Positions 49,787-58,556 of a DNA stretch of 64,000 bases are shown here, piece after piece. Each line of letters opens with the position of its first letter. Position 1 is the stretch's first letter. A program made the position numbers and the translations under genes. The stretch lies in the NCBI GenBank assembly GCA_036652795.1, contig JAVVVD010000007.1:1-64000 (forward strand). The letters run 5' to 3'. This DNA is from JAVVVD01 sp036652795. Its GTDB lineage: Bacteria > Bacillota > Clostridia > Christensenellales > CAG-138. The notes beneath the pieces are model-generated. The model had not been told where the DNA came from. It saw only the letters and a program-made list of their open reading frames with translations, and made no database searches.

Positions 49787-51172
49787 TTATTTTTGCGCTG
49801 CCTTTGTAAAATACTCCGGCGCGACTTTTTTTACTATATCGTCCATCTCTTTATCCGATACGTTTGTGTTACGACCCGCTTCATATAGCTTATCAACTGC
49901 CTCTTTAAGCTTCACCGCAGTCTCGCTGCGCTTATCCATCTGCTTATCGCCCTTGAGCTTAAATCTGGTATTCATCCAATGAGCGACCCCCGCCGCGCCT
50001 GAATGCTCGCCGATAACCACACGTGGCGGTCTGCCCAGTATTTTTTCGGTATCGAATATGTTGTATATCTCCTCATCCTTTAGCATACCATCTGCGTGAA
50101 TGCCTGCGCGCGTGGCGTTAAAGCTATCGCCCACAAATGGAGTGCGCTCTGGTATGCGGGTATCCAATTCGTTCTCAAAGTATTCCGCTATCTCGGTTAT
50201 TACGGATAGATCCATTCCATTCGTCTTACCCATCAGCTGCGCATATTCTATCGCCATAGCCTCAAGCGGGCAATTGCCTGTGCGCTCGCCAATCCCCAAA
50301 AGAGAGCAGTTGACAGCGGATGCGCCATACAGCCATGCTGTTGTTGCATTGGTTACCACCTTGTAAAAATCATTGTGACCATGCCACTCAAGCAGCTCGC
50401 ACGGCACGCCGGAATAAAACCTTAGCCCATATACTATGCCCGGCACACTGCGCGGCAGACTTGCGCCGGGAAAAGATACGCCATATCCCATGGTATCGCA
50501 CATACGTATTTTGATGGGTATATGGCTCTCATCCATTAGGCGCGTCAGTTCGTTTGTAAAGGGCAACACAAAGCCATAGAAGTCCGCACGGGTTATGTCC
50601 TCAAAATGGCAGCGCGGCTTTATGCCATAGCTGAGCGCATCCTTGACGATGCCCAAATACTTATCCATGGCCTGCTTGCGCGTAAGACCCATCTTATTGA
50701 ATATATGATAATCCGAGCAGGACACCAGCAGTCCCGTCTCTTCCACGCCAATATCCCTAACCAATTTGAAATCGCTGCTGCTAGCGCGTATCCATGTGGT
50801 TATTTCGGGGTATTTATAACCCAACTCGCGGCATTTTTCCAGCGCCAGCCTATCCTTTTCGGTGTATATAAAAAACTCACTCTGGCGTATTATACCCTTA
50901 TATCCGCCCAAACGGTTCATAAGCTTATACAGGTTAACTATCTGCTCCACCGTAAACGGTGCGCGCGATTGCTGCCCATCCCTGAATGTGGTATCCGTTA
51001 TCCATATATCATCCGGAAAATACATTGGCACCTGTCTATGGTTAAACCTGATGCGCGGCACTGAGTCGTATGGGAAGCTATCCCTAAATAGCTCAGCCTC
51101 TTTTACATCATGCAACTCGTAATCATAATCGTTTTCCTGAAGTAGATTTGTTCTTCCGTATTGCTTGCGCAT
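49787..51172 (-). CDS. DRE-TIM metallolyase (citrate/homocitrate/isopropylmalate-synthase-like)
   Basis: A 461-residue TIM-barrel enzyme that condenses an acyl-CoA with a 2-oxo acid. D-T-T-F-R-D-G-Q-Q near residue 62 is the DRE catalytic motif, and H-G-H-N-D near 270 supplies metal ligands, followed by G-I-G-E-R-T-G-N. The regulatory LeuA dimer domain is absent and about 55 extra N-terminal residues are present. This clostridial clade is usually labelled isopropylmalate or homocitrate synthase; Re-citrate synthases also belong to this superfamily, so that activity is possible. Start ATG 51172 with GGGAGGG about eight bases upstream. It stands alone behind a palindromic operator (51261-51286). 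Confidence 0.8.
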   Translation of the reverse strand: MRKQYGRTNLLQENDYDYELHDVKEAELFRDSFPYDSVPRIRFNHRQVPMYFPDDIWITDTTFRDGQQSRAPFTVEQIVNLYKLMNRLGGYKGIIRQSEFFIYTEKDRLALEKCRELGYKYPEITTWIRASSSDFKLVRDIGVEETGLLVSCSDYHIFNKMGLTRKQAMDKYLGIVKDALSYGIKPRCHFEDITRADFYGFVLPFTNELTRLMDESHIPIKIRMCDTMGYGVSFPGASLPRSVPGIVYGLRFYSGVPCELLEWHGHNDFYKVVTNATTAWLYGASAVNCSLLGIGERTGNCPLEAMAIEYAQLMGKTNGMDLSVITEIAEYFENELDTRIPERTPFVGDSFNATRAGIHADGMLKDEEIYNIFDTEKILGRPPRVVIGEHSGAAGVAHWMNTRFKLKGDKQMDKRSETAVKLKEAVDKLYEAGRNTNVSDKEMDDIVKKVAPEYFTKAAQK

Positions 51173-51242
51173 TACATTGCCCTCCCAGTTTAGTGCGCAC
51201 ATAGCGTGTTACCTAATATGGCGCTTTTCATTTTATTGGTGT

Positions 51243-51286
51243 ATTATATCATATCCATGTATTCTTGTATACATGTATACAAGAAT
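51243..51286 (-). promoter_or_regulatory. Promoter with 26-bp perfect palindromic operator
   Basis: Extended -10 TGA-TATAAT (TATAAT at 51248-51243) and TATACA (51271-51266) with a 17-base spacer. The -35 box lies within a perfect palindrome ATTCTTGTATACA/TGTATACAAGAAT (51261-51286). The TTGTATACA half-site style resembles GntR-family operators, so a repressor probably blocks RNA polymerase here. Confidence 0.75.
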
Positions 51287-51318
51287 TTCTACCCCTTTAT
51301 TCGCCCTTTATACTAAAA

Positions 51319-51343
51319 AGGGACGGCTCAATAGGTCGTCCCT
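51319..51343 (-). terminator. Terminator of the liv operon
   Basis: AGGGACG/CGTCCCT stem (extendable by G-T pairs) followed on the minus strand by TTTTTAG, 20 bases after the livF stop. Confidence 0.82.
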
Positions 51344-51362
51344 CCGTTTTATTGGCACTCTA

Positions 51363-52067
51363 TCAGCCGCCAAGGTATGCCTTCATTATCTCCGGGCTGC
51401 TTATCATCTCATTGCCGTTGCCCGAAAGCACTATGTTGCCTGTTTCCATAACGTAGGCGCGGTTGGCTATTTTAAGCGCCATGCCTGCATTCTGTTCCAC
51501 CAGCAATATCGTGGTTCCGCGCTGGTTTATCTCCTTTATGATATTGAATATCTCCTGCACTAGCAGCGGCGAAAGACCCATGGACGGCTCGTCCAGCAGT
51601 AGCAACCGCGGACGGCTCATCAGCGCCCTGCCCATTGCCAGCATCTGCTGTTCACCGCCCGACAGCGTGCCGGCAGCCTGCCTTTTACGTTCCTTTAGTA
51701 CCGGAAAATAAGCAAATACCGTGTTGAGATCCTCGCCTATTCTTTCATTATCGTTGCGCAGCAGTGCGCCCATTTCAAGGTTCTCCAGAACGCTCATGTC
51801 CACAAACACGCGCCTTCCTTCAGGCACCTGCGATATGCCGATTTTAACGCGCTGCGCCGGACTTGTTGACGTAATGTCCGCACCTTCAAATGTTATTGTT
51901 CCACTCGTTGGCTTTTTTAAACCGGATAGCGTGCGCAGTGTTGTGGTTTTGCCTGCGCCGTTTGCGCCAATAAGCGTAACTATCTCGCCTTCATCAACGC
52001 GAAACGATATGTTCTTTATCACATGTATTAAATCGTAGTGTACGTTTAGTCCATTAGCTTCAAACAT
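51363..52067 (-). CDS. livF: Branched-chain amino-acid ABC transporter ATP-binding protein LivF
   Basis: A 234-residue ABC ATPase. Walker A G-A-N-G-A-G-K-T-T near residue 38, signature L-S-G-G-E-Q-Q-M near 137, Walker B L-L-L-L-D-E-P-S near 157, and the LivF-type S-M-G-L-S-P motif after it. Together with LivG it powers import through LivHM. I start at ATG 52067, overlapping the livG end by eight bases, with GGAGG upstream; earlier in-frame codons lie inside livG. Last gene of the liv operon. Confidence 0.93.
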   Translation of the reverse strand: MFEANGLNVHYDLIHVIKNISFRVDEGEIVTLIGANGAGKTTTLRTLSGLKKPTSGTITFEGADITSTSPAQRVKIGISQVPEGRRVFVDMSVLENLEMGALLRNDNERIGEDLNTVFAYFPVLKERKRQAAGTLSGGEQQMLAMGRALMSRPRLLLLDEPSMGLSPLLVQEIFNIIKEINQRGTTILLVEQNAGMALKIANRAYVMETGNIVLSGNGNEMISSPEIMKAYLGG

Positions 52068-52848
52068 TGTCTGCCGCCTCCCCAAGATAAGCCTCGATGA
52101 CGCGCCTGTTATGGCGCACCTCATCGGGAGTGCCGCATGCGATCACCTCGCCATAGTCCAGTACGTATATACGCTCGCATATGCGCATCACCAGCGACAT
52201 ATCGTGCTCGATTAGCAGTACTGTGAGCTTATAGTCCTCGCGCAGCCTGTAGATAAGCTCTGTAAGGTCAGCCGTTTCTGCCGGGTTCATTCCGGCGGCA
52301 GGCTCGTCCAGCAGCAGCAACACCGGATTTGTGGCAAGTGCGCGGGCAATCTCCAGTCTGCGCTGGTCGCCATACGGCAGGTTGCGTGCAAGTTCGTCCG
52401 CCTTATCCGTAAGAGCCATGTCATCCAGTATCTTCATGGCCATATCGGTGCACAGTCGTTCCTCCTTCTTCCATTGCGGAAGATGGAAAAACGAAGCTGC
52501 CATTCCATACTGAACGTTTTTATGTATTCCTATCTTTACGTTATCCAGCACCGAAAGGTTCCTAAACAGCCTGATATTCTGAAAGGTACGGGCGATGCCC
52601 TCGCTGCACACTACATTGGGCTTCATTCCCGATATATCCTGTTCCTTTCCATGGCGTGTAAGATACACCGCACCCGTGCTTGGCGTATATATGCCGGTGA
52701 GCAGGTTAAATATGGTCGTTTTGCCGGCGCCGTTTGGGCCGATAAGCCCAACCAGTTCACCCTTTTGCAGCTCAATGCAAACGTCATGTACCGCAGTAAG
52801 TCCCCCAAATGTCAGCGTAAGATGATCCAATCTAAGTCTTGTACCCAT
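52060..52848 (-). CDS. livG: Branched-chain amino-acid ABC transporter ATP-binding protein LivG
   Basis: A 262-residue ABC ATPase. Walker A G-P-N-G-A-G-K-T-T near residue 38, signature modified to L-P-Y-G-D-Q-R-R (the usual LivG form), Walker B L-L-L-L-D-E-P-A-A-G-M-N-P, and H-loop E-H-D-M-S-L-V-M. Its ATG shares bases with the livM stop (TAATG), with GGGAGG upstream. Confidence 0.94.
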   Translation of the reverse strand: MGTRLRLDHLTLTFGGLTAVHDVCIELQKGELVGLIGPNGAGKTTIFNLLTGIYTPSTGAVYLTRHGKEQDISGMKPNVVCSEGIARTFQNIRLFRNLSVLDNVKIGIHKNVQYGMAASFFHLPQWKKEERLCTDMAMKILDDMALTDKADELARNLPYGDQRRLEIARALATNPVLLLLDEPAAGMNPAETADLTELIYRLREDYKLTVLLIEHDMSLVMRICERIYVLDYGEVIACGTPDEVRHNRRVIEAYLGEAADNV

Positions 52849-53825
52849 TACTTATCGCCTCCCTTTTTGCTCAGGAACGCCGGCAATTTAATCTTTTTGA
52901 GCAAATCACGGCTAAGCTCCTTGTCGCCCATAAGTCCCTGGGGTCTAAATATCATTATTAGTACCAGCAGCAGCGCATAGATTATCATACGAATTTCTGC
53001 AAAGGACTGAAGCAGCATGTTTATAATCGCCAGTACCACCGCCGCTATCACAGAGCCGGAAAGACTGCCCATACCGCCAAGCACAACCACCACCAGCACG
53101 TCTATTGATTTTTTAAAGCCGAATATGCCGGGATTGATAAAATAGAAATACGATGAATACATTGCCCCTGCTATACCTGCAAAAAATGCGCCTATCGTAA
53201 ACGCAAGCACCTTGTATTTGGTGCTGGATACCCCCATTGATTCCGCAGCTATCTCATCCTCGCGCACGGCTATACATGCCCGCCCATGGGTGGACTTTAG
53301 AAAATTCCGAATTATTACCACTGTGCCCACTGTGAATATGAACAGGTACGGCCAATTTACAAATCTTGGCAGGTTTGAAAGGCCCGCCGCTCCATTTGTT
53401 ATCTTGAGGTTTTGGAACACGATACGGATTATTTCCGCCATGCCCAGCGTAGCTATTGCCAGATAATCTCCGCCCAGCCGCAGCGTAGGCAGACCAACCG
53501 CAACGCCTATTACCGCCGCCGCTGCCGCGCCTGCAAACATGCCCACGATAAAGCCCCACTGCGTTGGAATGCGTGATGTTATTATCGCGCAAACATAAGC
53601 GCCTATGGCCATAAAGCCCGCATGACCCAGCGAAAACTGGCCTGTAAAACCCGTTATCAAGTTCAAGCTGACGGCAAGTATTATGCTTATCCCCACCGAT
53701 ACCAGTGTGGCAAAATAATAATCGCCCAGCACCCCGGTAAGTATCAGCGCATACACCAGTGCAAATAATATAGCAAGAGCTATCACGGTGCGTACGGTGG
53801 ATTTTTTAAGTATCCTCTTTGCCAT
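52848..53825 (-). CDS. livM: Branched-chain amino-acid ABC transporter permease LivM
   Basis: A 325-residue permease with about ten helices. The motif N-L-I-T-G-F-T-G-Q-F-S-L-G-H-A-G-F-M near residue 55 and the EAA-type loop A-V-R-E-D-E-I-A-A-E-S-M-G near 205 are typical of LivM. It starts four bases after livH, behind AAGGTG. Confidence 0.94.
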   Translation of the reverse strand: MAKRILKKSTVRTVIALAILFALVYALILTGVLGDYYFATLVSVGISIILAVSLNLITGFTGQFSLGHAGFMAIGAYVCAIITSRIPTQWGFIVGMFAGAAAAAVIGVAVGLPTLRLGGDYLAIATLGMAEIIRIVFQNLKITNGAAGLSNLPRFVNWPYLFIFTVGTVVIIRNFLKSTHGRACIAVREDEIAAESMGVSSTKYKVLAFTIGAFFAGIAGAMYSSYFYFINPGIFGFKKSIDVLVVVVLGGMGSLSGSVIAAVVLAIINMLLQSFAEIRMIIYALLLVLIMIFRPQGLMGDKELSRDLLKKIKLPAFLSKKGGDK

Positions 53826-53829
53826 CCTC

Positions 53830-54714
53830 TTACACCTTCTCTCTCTTGTTCTTGCCCAGCAGACCCGCAGGGCGCACTATCAATATCAGTATCAGTATAA
53901 AGAACACCACAGCGTCCTTATATGTTGAAAGGCCAATGCCAGCCACTAGCGTTTCAATTAGGCCTATCAGGTAGCCGCCCAGCATTGCGCCAGGTATTAT
54001 GCCTATTCCGCCCAACACCGCCGCCACAAATGCCTTAAGCCCCGGTAGGCTTCCCATAAGCGGGTTTATTGAGCTGTAGTATACCCCCACCAGTACGCCT
54101 GCCGCGCCCGCAAGCGCGGAACCTATTGCAAACGTAAATGATATCGTTTTATCAACATTCACGCCCATCAGCATTGCTGCATCAGGGTCCTGCGACACGG
54201 CGCGCATACATTTTCCCATACGCGTCTTGTGCACTATGAATTGAAGTCCCAGCATAAGCAGCACGGTTATTCCCATTATCAATATCTGCTGCATTCTTAT
54301 TATTGCGCCGCCCGCCTCAATGCGTATCGCCATCCAGCCTACCGGATCAGGGTACACATACGGGTCTGCGCCAACGAAAAACATCATGCCGTATTCCAGC
54401 AGCATGGATACGCCTATGGCGGTTATCAGCACGGTTATGCGCGATGAATCACGCAGCGGACGGTATGCCACGCGCTCTATGAATATGCCCAGCAGCATCG
54501 AGAGCACCATAGCTATAAGTAATGCCGGAAAAAAGCCTAACCCCAAAGTGGTTACGCAAAAATAACCTATAAACGCACCTACCATATAAATATCGCAATG
54601 CGCAAAGTTTATTAGCTTTATTATTCCGTATACCATTGTGTAGCCCAAGGCTACCAGCGCGTAAATACTGCCCAGCGAAAGGCCGTTGACGAGCTGTTGA
54701 AATATATTGTTCAA
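53830..54714 (-). CDS. livH: Branched-chain amino-acid ABC transporter permease LivH
   Basis: A 294-residue permease. The signatures L-V-A-L-G-Y-T-M-V-Y-G-I-I-K-L-I-N-F near residue 20 and the coupling loop A-V-S-Q-D-P-D-A-A-M-L-M-G near 180 identify LivH. The start is TTG, with GGAGG nine bases upstream; no in-frame ATG is near. A 12-bp hairpin (54750-54777) separates it from the binding-protein gene, which probably lowers expression of the membrane parts relative to the binding protein. Confidence 0.93.
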   Translation of the reverse strand: MNNIFQQLVNGLSLGSIYALVALGYTMVYGIIKLINFAHCDIYMVGAFIGYFCVTTLGLGFFPALLIAMVLSMLLGIFIERVAYRPLRDSSRITVLITAIGVSMLLEYGMMFFVGADPYVYPDPVGWMAIRIEAGGAIIRMQQILIMGITVLLMLGLQFIVHKTRMGKCMRAVSQDPDAAMLMGVNVDKTISFTFAIGSALAGAAGVLVGVYYSSINPLMGSLPGLKAFVAAVLGGIGIIPGAMLGGYLIGLIETLVAGIGLSTYKDAVVFFILILILIVRPAGLLGKNKREKV

Positions 54715-54749
54715 AAGAGCATTCCTCCAAATCTACGGAGTAAATATCT

Positions 54750-54777
54750 GGCCGCGTTCAGCGTACTGAACGCGGCC
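54750..54777 (-). terminator. Intercistronic hairpin between livJ and livH
   Basis: A 12-bp perfect stem GGCCGCGTTCAG/CTGAACGCGGCC with a 4-base loop and no T run. It is likely a partial terminator or a 3' end stabiliser for livJ mRNA. Confidence 0.6.
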
Positions 54778-54791
54778 GGAGCATAAATATG

Positions 54792-56027
54792 TTAGCCTAT
54801 TTTTTTTGCGGAAACGGCAACGCCGTTTTGAAGCTCAACCACAACTATGGCCTTCACGGTGTCGTGGCTTTCCGGATCTATTGCAAATGAACCCGTAACG
54901 CCGGAGAACTCAGTTGTTGAGATCAGCGCGGCCTGTATCTGATCTGGAGTTACGGTAGCTTCACCACTCTGTGCCATTGCGCGCGTTATAGCGTCAACCA
55001 GGAACATAGCGGCATCATAGCCCATCGCATGGAACATATTTGGGGATTCATTGTACTTTTCTGTATAGTTCTTTACAAATGTATCGATCTTGGGGTCTGC
55101 CAGCAAGGAGGAATAATGTGAGCTGTAATATACGTTGTTAAGGTTTTCAGCGCCCGCAAGCTCCACCAGCTTTTCGGATTCAAAGCCGTCCGCACCGATA
55201 ACGGGGCAGTCTATGCCCAACATGCGCGCCTGCTTTATGATAAGGCCAACCTCGCTGAAATAGCCGGGGATAAACAATGCGTCGAATTCCTTGCCGGCAA
55301 GTGAAGTCAGCACGGCATTAAAGTCTGTATCACCTGCTGCATAATATTCCTGTGCAACTATCTCGCCCGGGAAGGTGGCTACAAAGCTCTTTTCAAGGCC
55401 CTTTGCGTAGTCGTTGGAGCTGTCTGCATAGATGGCAACTTTCTTTGCTCCCAAATCATTTGCGGCAAAGTTTGCCATGGTAACGCCCTGGAAGGAATCG
55501 TTAAAGCAGATACGGAAGGTGTAATTCTTATGGGATTTTACCGTGCCATCCTCATTGTGCTCGGCGATAAGGTTATCGCCTGTAGCGGAGCCTGTGATAA
55601 CGGGAACCTTATTGTTTTCGGCAACGGAGCTGACGGATGAAAATGTGCCTGTCAGTGCGGGCCCTATCTCCGCAACTACCTTATCCACTGTCATGAGCTT
55701 TGTGGCCAGTGTGGCGGCCTCAGCAGGGTCACACTTGTTATCATACTTGACCAGCTCAAGCTTTTTGCCGTTTACGCCGCCGGCCTCATTAACCTCGTTA
55801 AGTGCCATCTCAGCACCCGCATTACATGCAAGGCCATACATGGCATAATCGCCAGAAAGTTCGTAGTTCAAGCCGATCTTGATGGTTTCGCCTGCGCCGC
55901 TGCTTGAAGCGTCCGCGTTAGCGTTGTCTGCCGGCGTATCGGTGCCTGGTGTGCTTGGTGCTGCGCAGCCGCCTACCATTGCCAGCACAAGTGCGCATGC
56001 GAGTGTAAATGCAATAAGTTTTTTCAT
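54792..56027 (-). CDS. livJ: Branched-chain amino-acid binding lipoprotein (LivJ/LivK type)
   Basis: A 411-residue extracellular solute-binding lipoprotein. Lipobox V-G-G-C (Cys21), then a T/D/A/N-rich linker and a periplasmic-binding fold of the Peripla_BP_6 type: I-K-I-G-L-N-Y-E-L-S-G near residue 50, N-K-V-P-V-I-T-G-S-A-T-G near 140. It captures leucine, isoleucine, valine or related amino acids and hands them to LivHM. AGGAG lies before the ATG. It leads the liv operon, yet I see no promoter after the hairpin at 56065-56096. Confidence 0.93.
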   Translation of the reverse strand: MKKLIAFTLACALVLAMVGGCAAPSTPGTDTPADNANADASSSGAGETIKIGLNYELSGDYAMYGLACNAGAEMALNEVNEAGGVNGKKLELVKYDNKCDPAEAATLATKLMTVDKVVAEIGPALTGTFSSVSSVAENNKVPVITGSATGDNLIAEHNEDGTVKSHKNYTFRICFNDSFQGVTMANFAANDLGAKKVAIYADSSNDYAKGLEKSFVATFPGEIVAQEYYAAGDTDFNAVLTSLAGKEFDALFIPGYFSEVGLIIKQARMLGIDCPVIGADGFESEKLVELAGAENLNNVYYSSHYSSLLADPKIDTFVKNYTEKYNESPNMFHAMGYDAAMFLVDAITRAMAQSGEATVTPDQIQAALISTTEFSGVTGSFAIDPESHDTVKAIVVVELQNGVAVSAKKIG

Positions 56028-56064
56028 TGTTGTATTCTCCTAAAATTTATTTGTTGAATATTCA

Positions 56065-56096
56065 AAAGGCGGTTCCTCCGGAGAGGAACCGCCTTT
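56065..56096 (-). terminator. Hairpin between the small membrane gene and livJ
   Basis: A 14-bp perfect stem AAAGGCGGTTCCTC/GAGGAACCGCCTTT with a 4-base loop, ending in TTTTGAATATT on the minus strand. It may be a terminator with read-through into livJ. Confidence 0.75.
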
Positions 56097-56122
56097 GCAA
56101 CCGCCGTGTTATGCCATGGCTC

Positions 56123-56308
56123 CTACTCCGATTTAATTTTGATCATGCGTACAATAATGCTCACAATAATAATAATGACCGCTACGAGTACTAGAGCAAG
56201 TACGCCAACCAGAGCAACCAAAATAAGGCTCAGCAGAGCCATACCTATAAGCAGGGAAACGGACAGCATTTGCGCGCTGTTTGTCATGTTTGAAAGCGTA
56301 TGTGTCAT
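56123..56308 (-). CDS. Small hydrophobic single-helix protein (61 residues)
   Basis: A short protein I do not recognise. It has a 20-residue polar head (M-T-H-T-L-S-N-M-T-N-S-A) and a long hydrophobic segment rich in Leu, Val and Ile (about 17-52), ending in a basic tail (R-M-I-K-I-K). The start is sound: AGGAGG seven bases before ATG 56308. It has a strong promoter with a flanking inverted repeat. It could be a membrane micro-protein, a toxin-like peptide or a subunit acting on the downstream Liv transporter; sequence does not decide. Confidence 0.6.
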   Translation of the reverse strand: MTHTLSNMTNSAQMLSVSLLIGMALLSLILVALVGVLALVLVAVIIIIVSIIVRMIKIKSE

Positions 56309-56351
56309 GGCCGTTCCTCCTGTCGAAATATTTAAAATCAATTTAGGTAAT

Positions 56352-56397
56352 ATATTATATCCAACATTGTGACTTGTCAATACATATTTTGTTGGAT
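56352..56397 (-). promoter_or_regulatory. Promoter inside an inverted repeat (small membrane gene)
   Basis: TTGACA (56380-56375), 17 bases, TAATAT (56357-56352) on the minus strand. ATCCAACA (56359-56366) and TGTTGGAT (56390-56397) form an 8-bp inverted repeat that brackets the -35 and spacer. It is a likely regulated promoter. Confidence 0.7.
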
Positions 56398-56409
56398 TTT
56401 ATCAGCAAA

Positions 56410-57360
56410 TCATTTATTAACTGTATTATTGCCCAATGCATCTGCATTTTTCACTAAGTATAAAAATTCATCCAACACGCGTTCATACTCCTGCGGCGCC
56501 TTGCATATGCTGCGCGCATGTGTTGCACCCTGGCAATACCACAGCATTTTTTTGCCGCGCTTTGCATCGTACAATCGCTGCGTATGATACGGCAATATAA
56601 ACGTATCCGCCGTGCCGTGTATGAACAATATCGGCATATCCGGCAAGCCGCAAGCGGCCTCAAGCTCCCGCAATGGAGACGCCTCGCTAAAGAAAAAGCC
56701 TGCGCGCAGTTTGCTTATAAGGCTAGCAAACGGCACAAATGGCCACCTCGGCAGCTTTGCCATACGCTTTACAGAATAGGCCACCTGCTCTGCCATATTT
56801 GAAAACGGGCAATCCGCAATCACGAACGCGAGCCTGTTGTCGTGGCAGGCTTCTAGCAGCACCGTAGCGCCGCCTTGGGATTCGCCATGCGTGCAAACTA
56901 TACCGTTTTTACCCATCCGCTCCACAGCTATATCCACCATCAGGTGCAAATCGTGCTGCTCCATATACCCAAGCGTCGTGCGTTTACCTTCGCTTTCGCC
57001 TGCGTTGCGGTTATCGTATATAAGCGCATTATACCCACGCGCAAGAAACAGTTTTGCATATTTATACGAATTTACGGCGCAGCAGCCAAAGCCGTGCATT
57101 ATCACAACCGCCTTATTGGATGGCGTTTCGTTCATAAGCCACGCGGCGTTTAGCAGTGTGCCGTCAAATGATTTTATGCTAAAGCGCTCTATCGGCCTCG
57201 CCTCAAACTCGCCATCTATCCACACGCCGTTTTCCCTATCGTGTTCCTTACCTTGCTCCCACGTGAAATGGCGGGGGTGATATATTGTATTTGTTATCAC
57301 AACGCCTGTGATGCACAGGCCTATAAGCAACAGCAGAATACCAGCAACAGCATACAGCAT
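56410..57360 (-). CDS. Membrane-anchored alpha/beta hydrolase
   Basis: A 316-residue serine hydrolase with one N-terminal helix (residues 2-28). The catalytic Ser lies in H-G-E-S-Q-G-G near 160. An oxyanion-region H-G-F-G-C-C motif lies near 90, the Asp is in G-T-A-D-T-F near 252, and the His is in G-A-T-H-A near 282. Members of this group act as esterases, lipases or peptidases; the substrate is unknown. GGAGG precedes the ATG, which lies 16 bases after the alr stop, so it is co-transcribed with alr. Confidence 0.87.
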   Translation of the reverse strand: MLYAVAGILLLLIGLCITGVVITNTIYHPRHFTWEQGKEHDRENGVWIDGEFEARPIERFSIKSFDGTLLNAAWLMNETPSNKAVVIMHGFGCCAVNSYKYAKLFLARGYNALIYDNRNAGESEGKRTTLGYMEQHDLHLMVDIAVERMGKNGIVCTHGESQGGATVLLEACHDNRLAFVIADCPFSNMAEQVAYSVKRMAKLPRWPFVPFASLISKLRAGFFFSEASPLRELEAACGLPDMPILFIHGTADTFILPYHTQRLYDAKRGKKMLWYCQGATHARSICKAPQEYERVLDEFLYLVKNADALGNNTVNK

Positions 57361-57376
57361 ACAACATCGCCTCCAT

Positions 57377-58507
57377 TCAGCCGTTAATGTATACGCGCCT
57401 TGCGCGCGGCGTAATCAAGCAGGTCAACTCGTAGTTGATTGTACCAACCACCTGTGATACCTCCTCCATGCTCATTGCGCCTTTTCCAAAGAGTATCACC
57501 TCATCGCCACGGCACACATCGCCGCCTGTTACGTCAGCCATAATCATGTCCATGCATATATGCCCTATCTGGCTGTATCTGCGCCCCTTTATCACCACGT
57601 ATGCGTTATCGCTGAGTCTGCGCGAATATCCATCCGCATAGCCCGCAGTAATCACTGCCGTCGTTATGTCCGTTTTAGCACGATATGCACGCCCATAGCT
57701 CACAGTAGTTCCAGCCGGCAGCTCTCGCACCTGTGACACGCGCGATTTAAGCGTCATAACCGGTTCAAGCTCAAGCTCACCCGTTCTGGGCATACTATCT
57801 GGATACATACCATAGAGCATCACACCAGCCCGTACCATATCGATTATCGTTTCGCTATGCTGCATTATAGCGGCGCTGTTGCTGGTATGGCATATCGCCG
57901 GACGCTTACCGCGAGCCGTAAGCTCGTTTAGTACATGCATATAATTTTCAAGCTGCCACTCCGTATAACCGTTTTCCTCAGGCGTATCCGCCACTGAAAA
58001 ATGGGTGTACATTCCCGTAACATTCAAGCCTGGCAACCCCATTATACGCTCCGCCGCATCGGCTGCTTCAATTGCGGCACGCTTGCCCTGCGCCAATATG
58101 CCTGCACGCGACATGCCCGTGTCCACCTTTATATGCGCATCCACCGTTACGCCCGCCGCCTGCGCGGCGATAGATAACTCGTTTGCGGCAGTCTCATCTA
58201 CAACGGTTTGTGTCAGCGAATTATCCGCAAGCGTTTTTGCAAAGCCATGCCAAGTATAGCCAAGTATCAATATTGGCAGCGTTATGCCGCCGTTTCTTAG
58301 CTCAATCGCCTCGTCTATGCAGGCAACCGCAAACGCCGCTGCGCCGCTGCTTTGCAAAAGCTTGCCGCAGCGAAGCGCACCATGCCCATAGGCATCAGCC
58401 TTTATAACACACATTACCGGTTTGCCGCAGCGTTTTGCCACATCCAGATTATGCTTTAACGCCCGCAGATCTATTTGCGCCCAAGTGCGGGCGGTCAATG
58501 TATCCAT
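57377..58507 (-). CDS. alr: Alanine racemase
   Basis: A 376-residue PLP enzyme that makes D-alanine for peptidoglycan. The PLP Lys is in C-V-I-K-A-D-A-Y-G-H-G near residue 36, the substrate-binding R-A-G near 225 and Y-G in V-M-L-Y-G near 230; the catalytic Tyr belongs to V-S-Y-G-R-A-Y near 270. AGAGGA lies before the ATG. The first codons repeat a 14-base sequence also found in the upstream terminator (58557-58570). Confidence 0.94.
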   Translation of the reverse strand: MDTLTARTWAQIDLRALKHNLDVAKRCGKPVMCVIKADAYGHGALRCGKLLQSSGAAAFAVACIDEAIELRNGGITLPILILGYTWHGFAKTLADNSLTQTVVDETAANELSIAAQAAGVTVDAHIKVDTGMSRAGILAQGKRAAIEAADAAERIMGLPGLNVTGMYTHFSVADTPEENGYTEWQLENYMHVLNELTARGKRPAICHTSNSAAIMQHSETIIDMVRAGVMLYGMYPDSMPRTGELELEPVMTLKSRVSQVRELPAGTTVSYGRAYRAKTDITTAVITAGYADGYSRRLSDNAYVVIKGRRYSQIGHICMDMIMADVTGGDVCRGDEVILFGKGAMSMEEVSQVVGTINYELTCLITPRARRVYING

Positions 58508-58556
58508 AGCCTGTTTTCCTCTTTTGCTGTTTTTTTATGATTATTTTCCAGCTAAA

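Noticed and set aside
56123..56308. Type I toxin of a toxin-antitoxin pair
   Set aside because: The hydrophobic peptide is compatible, but no antisense RNA promoter or repeat typical of such loci is visible.
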